A stretch of 64,000 nucleotides of DNA from Mucilaginibacter myungsuensis. Lineage in GTDB: Bacteria > Bacteroidota > Bacteroidia > Sphingobacteriales > Sphingobacteriaceae. This document shows positions 61,906 through 64,000 of this stretch, in pieces (the first letter of the stretch is position 1; each line of letters opens with the position of its first letter). The stretch lies in contig NZ_JADFFL010000005.1 in NCBI RefSeq assembly GCF_015222005.1, positions 1 to 64,000 of the forward strand, given 5' to 3'. The translations under genes were made by a program, and so were the position numbers. The notes under the pieces were generated by a model that saw only the letters and a program-made list of their open reading frames with translations, was not told where the DNA came from and ran no database searches.

Positions 61906-62889
61906 TTAAGCTTGTGAAGAATAGCGCTTGGGTGTAAAACCGTAATGTTTTTCAAACAACCTGCTAAAGTGGCTGAGGTTGGTAAATCCAAGTTCATAGC
62001 CAACCTCCGCAACAGACCGCTTACCCTGTTTCAACAAAAATGCCGCTTCCTCCATGCGGGCGCGCTGGAAGTAATTGTAAACCGTATCACCGAAGGCCTG
62101 TTTGAAAAGTTGTTTGAGTTTGGTTTCGCTCATGGCGGCAATTTGTGCCAGCTCAGGCAATACAGGCGGTGTACTCAGATCGCTTATAACTTCGTTACGG
62201 ATATGCAGAAGCCTGGCTGCATCCGCGCTGTTAATGTTCTGGTGCGTTAAGCTTTCACGTTTCGATAGCTTTTGAAAAAGCAGGTACAGCAGTTCCTGAA
62301 CTTTGATTTGCATGTAGAATTGACTCAATTCATCGTTCATATCCACCGAGCTCAAGTTTTTAAGCAGCAGTTTGGTCTCAGCGGTCATGTTCTCAAAATA
62401 AAGAAATGTATGTCCCGGGCTGGTTATCGTTTCAATCGTAGAATTCAACTTATTAAGAGCCAGCAGGGTTTTCAGATAGGATGGCATAATGGCTATCACC
62501 GCATAACGTATCGTGTGACCTGCCGGGAAACGGATGGTCGAGCTCAGATCATTAGAGGTAACCTGGATAGCGGATTCATCGCGTTCGGAAAACTGAATAT
62601 TGGGATCATTGTCGAATGCTATGCCGAGCGTTTGTTCGTTGCTGTAAAAAAAAATGGTGATCAGCTCATTACCCTGGCCGGACGTGTTGCGTTTGATGAT
62701 CAGGTCTTCCTTTAATACATAATGATGAAGGGTGATCTTGAATTCAGGGCCAAAGGATAGTTTACGAATGTACCCGTTGCCCAGCTCGGCAGGAATGACC
62801 AATAGCCCATCATTTATCGTTGCCCCGATGTGCCGGGCAAAATAGGTCATGAAATCAAACTCCGGCGTGGCGGCAAAACTAAAGATCAT
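61906..62889 (-). CDS. AraC-family transcriptional regulator
   Basis: A 327-residue regulator. The first ~200 residues are an AraC-type sensor domain; the tandem HTH spans ~235-325 ('PVLPELAQIAAMSETKLKQL', 'SVAEVGYELGFTNLSHFSRL', 'FEKHYGFTPKRYS'). It is upstream of, and in the same direction as, the OYE and NmrA-like genes (96-bp gap), and opposite the aldo/keto reductase that begins at 63112, so it may control the whole redox group. Confidence 0.9.
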   Translation of the reverse strand: MIFSFAATPEFDFMTYFARHIGATINDGLLVIPAELGNGYIRKLSFGPEFKITLHHYVLKEDLIIKRNTSGQGNELITIFFYSNEQTLGIAFDNDPNIQFSERDESAIQVTSNDLSSTIRFPAGHTIRYAVIAIMPSYLKTLLALNKLNSTIETITSPGHTFLYFENMTAETKLLLKNLSSVDMNDELSQFYMQIKVQELLYLLFQKLSKRESLTHQNINSADAARLLHIRNEVISDLSTPPVLPELAQIAAMSETKLKQLFKQAFGDTVYNYFQRARMEEAAFLLKQGKRSVAEVGYELGFTNLSHFSRLFEKHYGFTPKRYSSQA

Positions 62890-63111
62890 TGATTTTTATG
62901 TGGTCTCAATAATCGAAATTATGCATATTACCGGAAATTTTTGCACTGCTATCGTTCTTATAAGCTGATCAATGAAAAGGATCATGTCTATGACGTATAA
63001 ATCTGAATCATCCGGTCAAGATCAAAGTGTTTAAGCTAATTGAGCCGTACAGGTACATCGTATGAGCTGTATAAGCAAATGCCGGACATTTTAAAACCTG
63101 ACCTTTACATC

Positions 63112-64000
63112 ATGAAAAACATCACGAAAATTCAATTGGGTCAAAATGGACCCCTAGTTTCCAAACTGGGCCTGGGATGTATGCGCATGTCCTCTATTTG
63201 GGGCGGCCCCACACCCGACGAAACAGAAAGCATCGCTACGATCCATGAAGCTTTGGATCGCGGCATCAATTTTTTAAATACTGGCGACTTCTACGGTGCC
63301 GGGCATAACGAAATGCTGGTGGGCAAGGCCATCAAAGGAAGACGCGACGATGCTTTTATCAGCGTAAAATTCGGCGCTATCTTTCACAACGGACAATGGC
63401 TGGGATTGGATCTGCGTCCCATTGCCATCAAGAATTTCATCAACTACTCGTTGACCCGTTTGGGTATCGAAACGATCGACCTCTACCAGCCCAGCCGCAT
63501 GGACGACAGCGTGCCGGTAGAGGACATCATCGGTACCGTCGCTGATTTGGTCAGAGAAGGCAAGGTTCGCCATATTGGTGTATCGGAGATCACGGCTGAC
63601 CAACTCCGAAAAGCCAATAGCGTTCACCCGATAAGCGCGCTTGAGATCGGCTATTCACTGGCTGAGCGCGGGATAGAAAGTGACCTGCTGCCGGCGGCAA
63701 AAGAATTAGGTATTGCTGTGGTGGCTTTTGCTAATACTGCCGAAGGTTTACTGAGCGGTGAAATGAAGGCCCCGCTTGCCGAAAATGATTACCGTAACCA
63801 TTTCTCCCGTTTTCAGGGGAAGCACTTAATTCATAACCTGGAAAAGGTGGAAGTCTTGAAACAGTTAGCCAGTAATAAAGGCTATACACCAACACAGGTT
63901 GCCATCGCCTGGGTAAATGCGCAGGGCGGTCATATCATGCCTTTAGTTAGTATGAGCCGCAGGTCGCGCCTCCCCGAAAATATGGCAGCGATGGATATTG
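63112..64000 (+). CDS. Aldo/keto reductase, truncated by the window end
   Basis: The frame from ATG 63112 runs off the right edge (296 codons visible). It begins 'KLGLGCMRMSSIWGGPTPDE' and has the catalytic Tyr in 'LNTGDFYGAGHNEML' and Lys in 'FISVKFGA', followed by 'DLYQPSRMDDSVPVEDIIGT' and 'HIGVSEITADQLRKA'. The Asp normally next to the Tyr motif reads Asn-Thr-Gly-Asp, a form also common in related bacteria. An NADPH-dependent reductase of aldehydes or quinones; belongs to the redox cluster to its left. Confidence 0.9.
   Translation, partial: MKNITKIQLGQNGPLVSKLGLGCMRMSSIWGGPTPDETESIATIHEALDRGINFLNTGDFYGAGHNEMLVGKAIKGRRDDAFISVKFGAIFHNGQWLGLDLRPIAIKNFINYSLTRLGIETIDLYQPSRMDDSVPVEDIIGTVADLVREGKVRHIGVSEITADQLRKANSVHPISALEIGYSLAERGIESDLLPAAKELGIAVVAFANTAEGLLSGEMKAPLAENDYRNHFSRFQGKHLIHNLEKVEVLKQLASNKGYTPTQVAIAWVNAQGGHIMPLVSMSRRSRLPENMAAMDI

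Overview
The window is a 64 kb piece of a Bacteroidota chromosome, most likely Sphingobacteriaceae (Mucilaginibacter or Pedobacter-like; this is inference from gene content). The support is: the 16S rRNA 5' end at the left edge; several promoters of the Bacteroidota type (TTTG, 19-20 nt, TAnnTTTG); very weak Shine-Dalgarno signals; many secreted proteins with 'SAQ'-type signal peptides or lipoboxes; and families typical of the group (DUF983, DUF2167, HPP, TM2, LytS/LytTR pairs, multi-PAS kinases, zeaxanthin-type carotenoid operon).

Layout. 0-0.5 kb: start of an rRNA operon reading leftward, with its leader and promoter. 0.5-6.5 kb: AraC regulator divergent from a sugar-oxidation operon (ThuA/propeller/cupredoxin fusion, TIM-barrel epimerase, Gfo/Idh/MocA oxidoreductase). 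6.6-8 kb: membrane histidine kinase. 8.3-13.1 kb: RNA-repair-like neighbourhood (WYL regulator plus small partner, divergent rtcB, unknown acidic protein, frameshifted HEPN-like gene). 13.1-20.5 kb: accessory stretch with a fulvocin C-like bacteriocin lipoprotein next to a membrane thioredoxin, secreted and outer-membrane proteins, and four copies of a palindromic repeat confined to 14.0-18.5 kb. 20.5-29 kb: FAD protein, glycosyltransferases, DegT aminotransferase, a nonsense-interrupted acyltransferase, and a phosphodiesterase. 29-38.8 kb: Kv-type channel, DUF2167, HPP, TM2, HAD, DUF983, AraC and a PAS kinase/response-regulator pair. 38.8-42.2 kb: pta-ackA. 42.2-46.4 kb: 2'-5' RNA ligase-like gene, a broken DUF2256 gene, a decayed multi-PAS kinase, a receiver protein and a receiver fragment. 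46.8-52 kb: a seven-gene carotenoid operon (crtI-crtB-unknown-idi-crtZ-crtYcd-marR) in which every junction overlaps by 4 nt. 52.3-54.1 kb: GH13 enzyme. 54.9-59.6 kb: lipoprotein and NTF2-like proteins, LytS/LytTR pair between two long perfect palindromes, and two pseudogenes. 59.7-64 kb: NmrA-like, OYE, AraC and a truncated aldo/keto reductase.

The most interesting items are the fulvocin C-like precursor with its adjacent TlpA-like protein inside the repeat-rich stretch; the WYL-rtcB-HEPN neighbourhood with nested operator-like palindromes; the azurin-type copper site fused to a sugar dehydrogenase-like protein; and the unusual number of interrupted genes (two frameshifts, three in-frame stops, several truncations), which points either to local gene decay or to assembly errors. 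All functional calls come from reading motifs by eye, without database searches.
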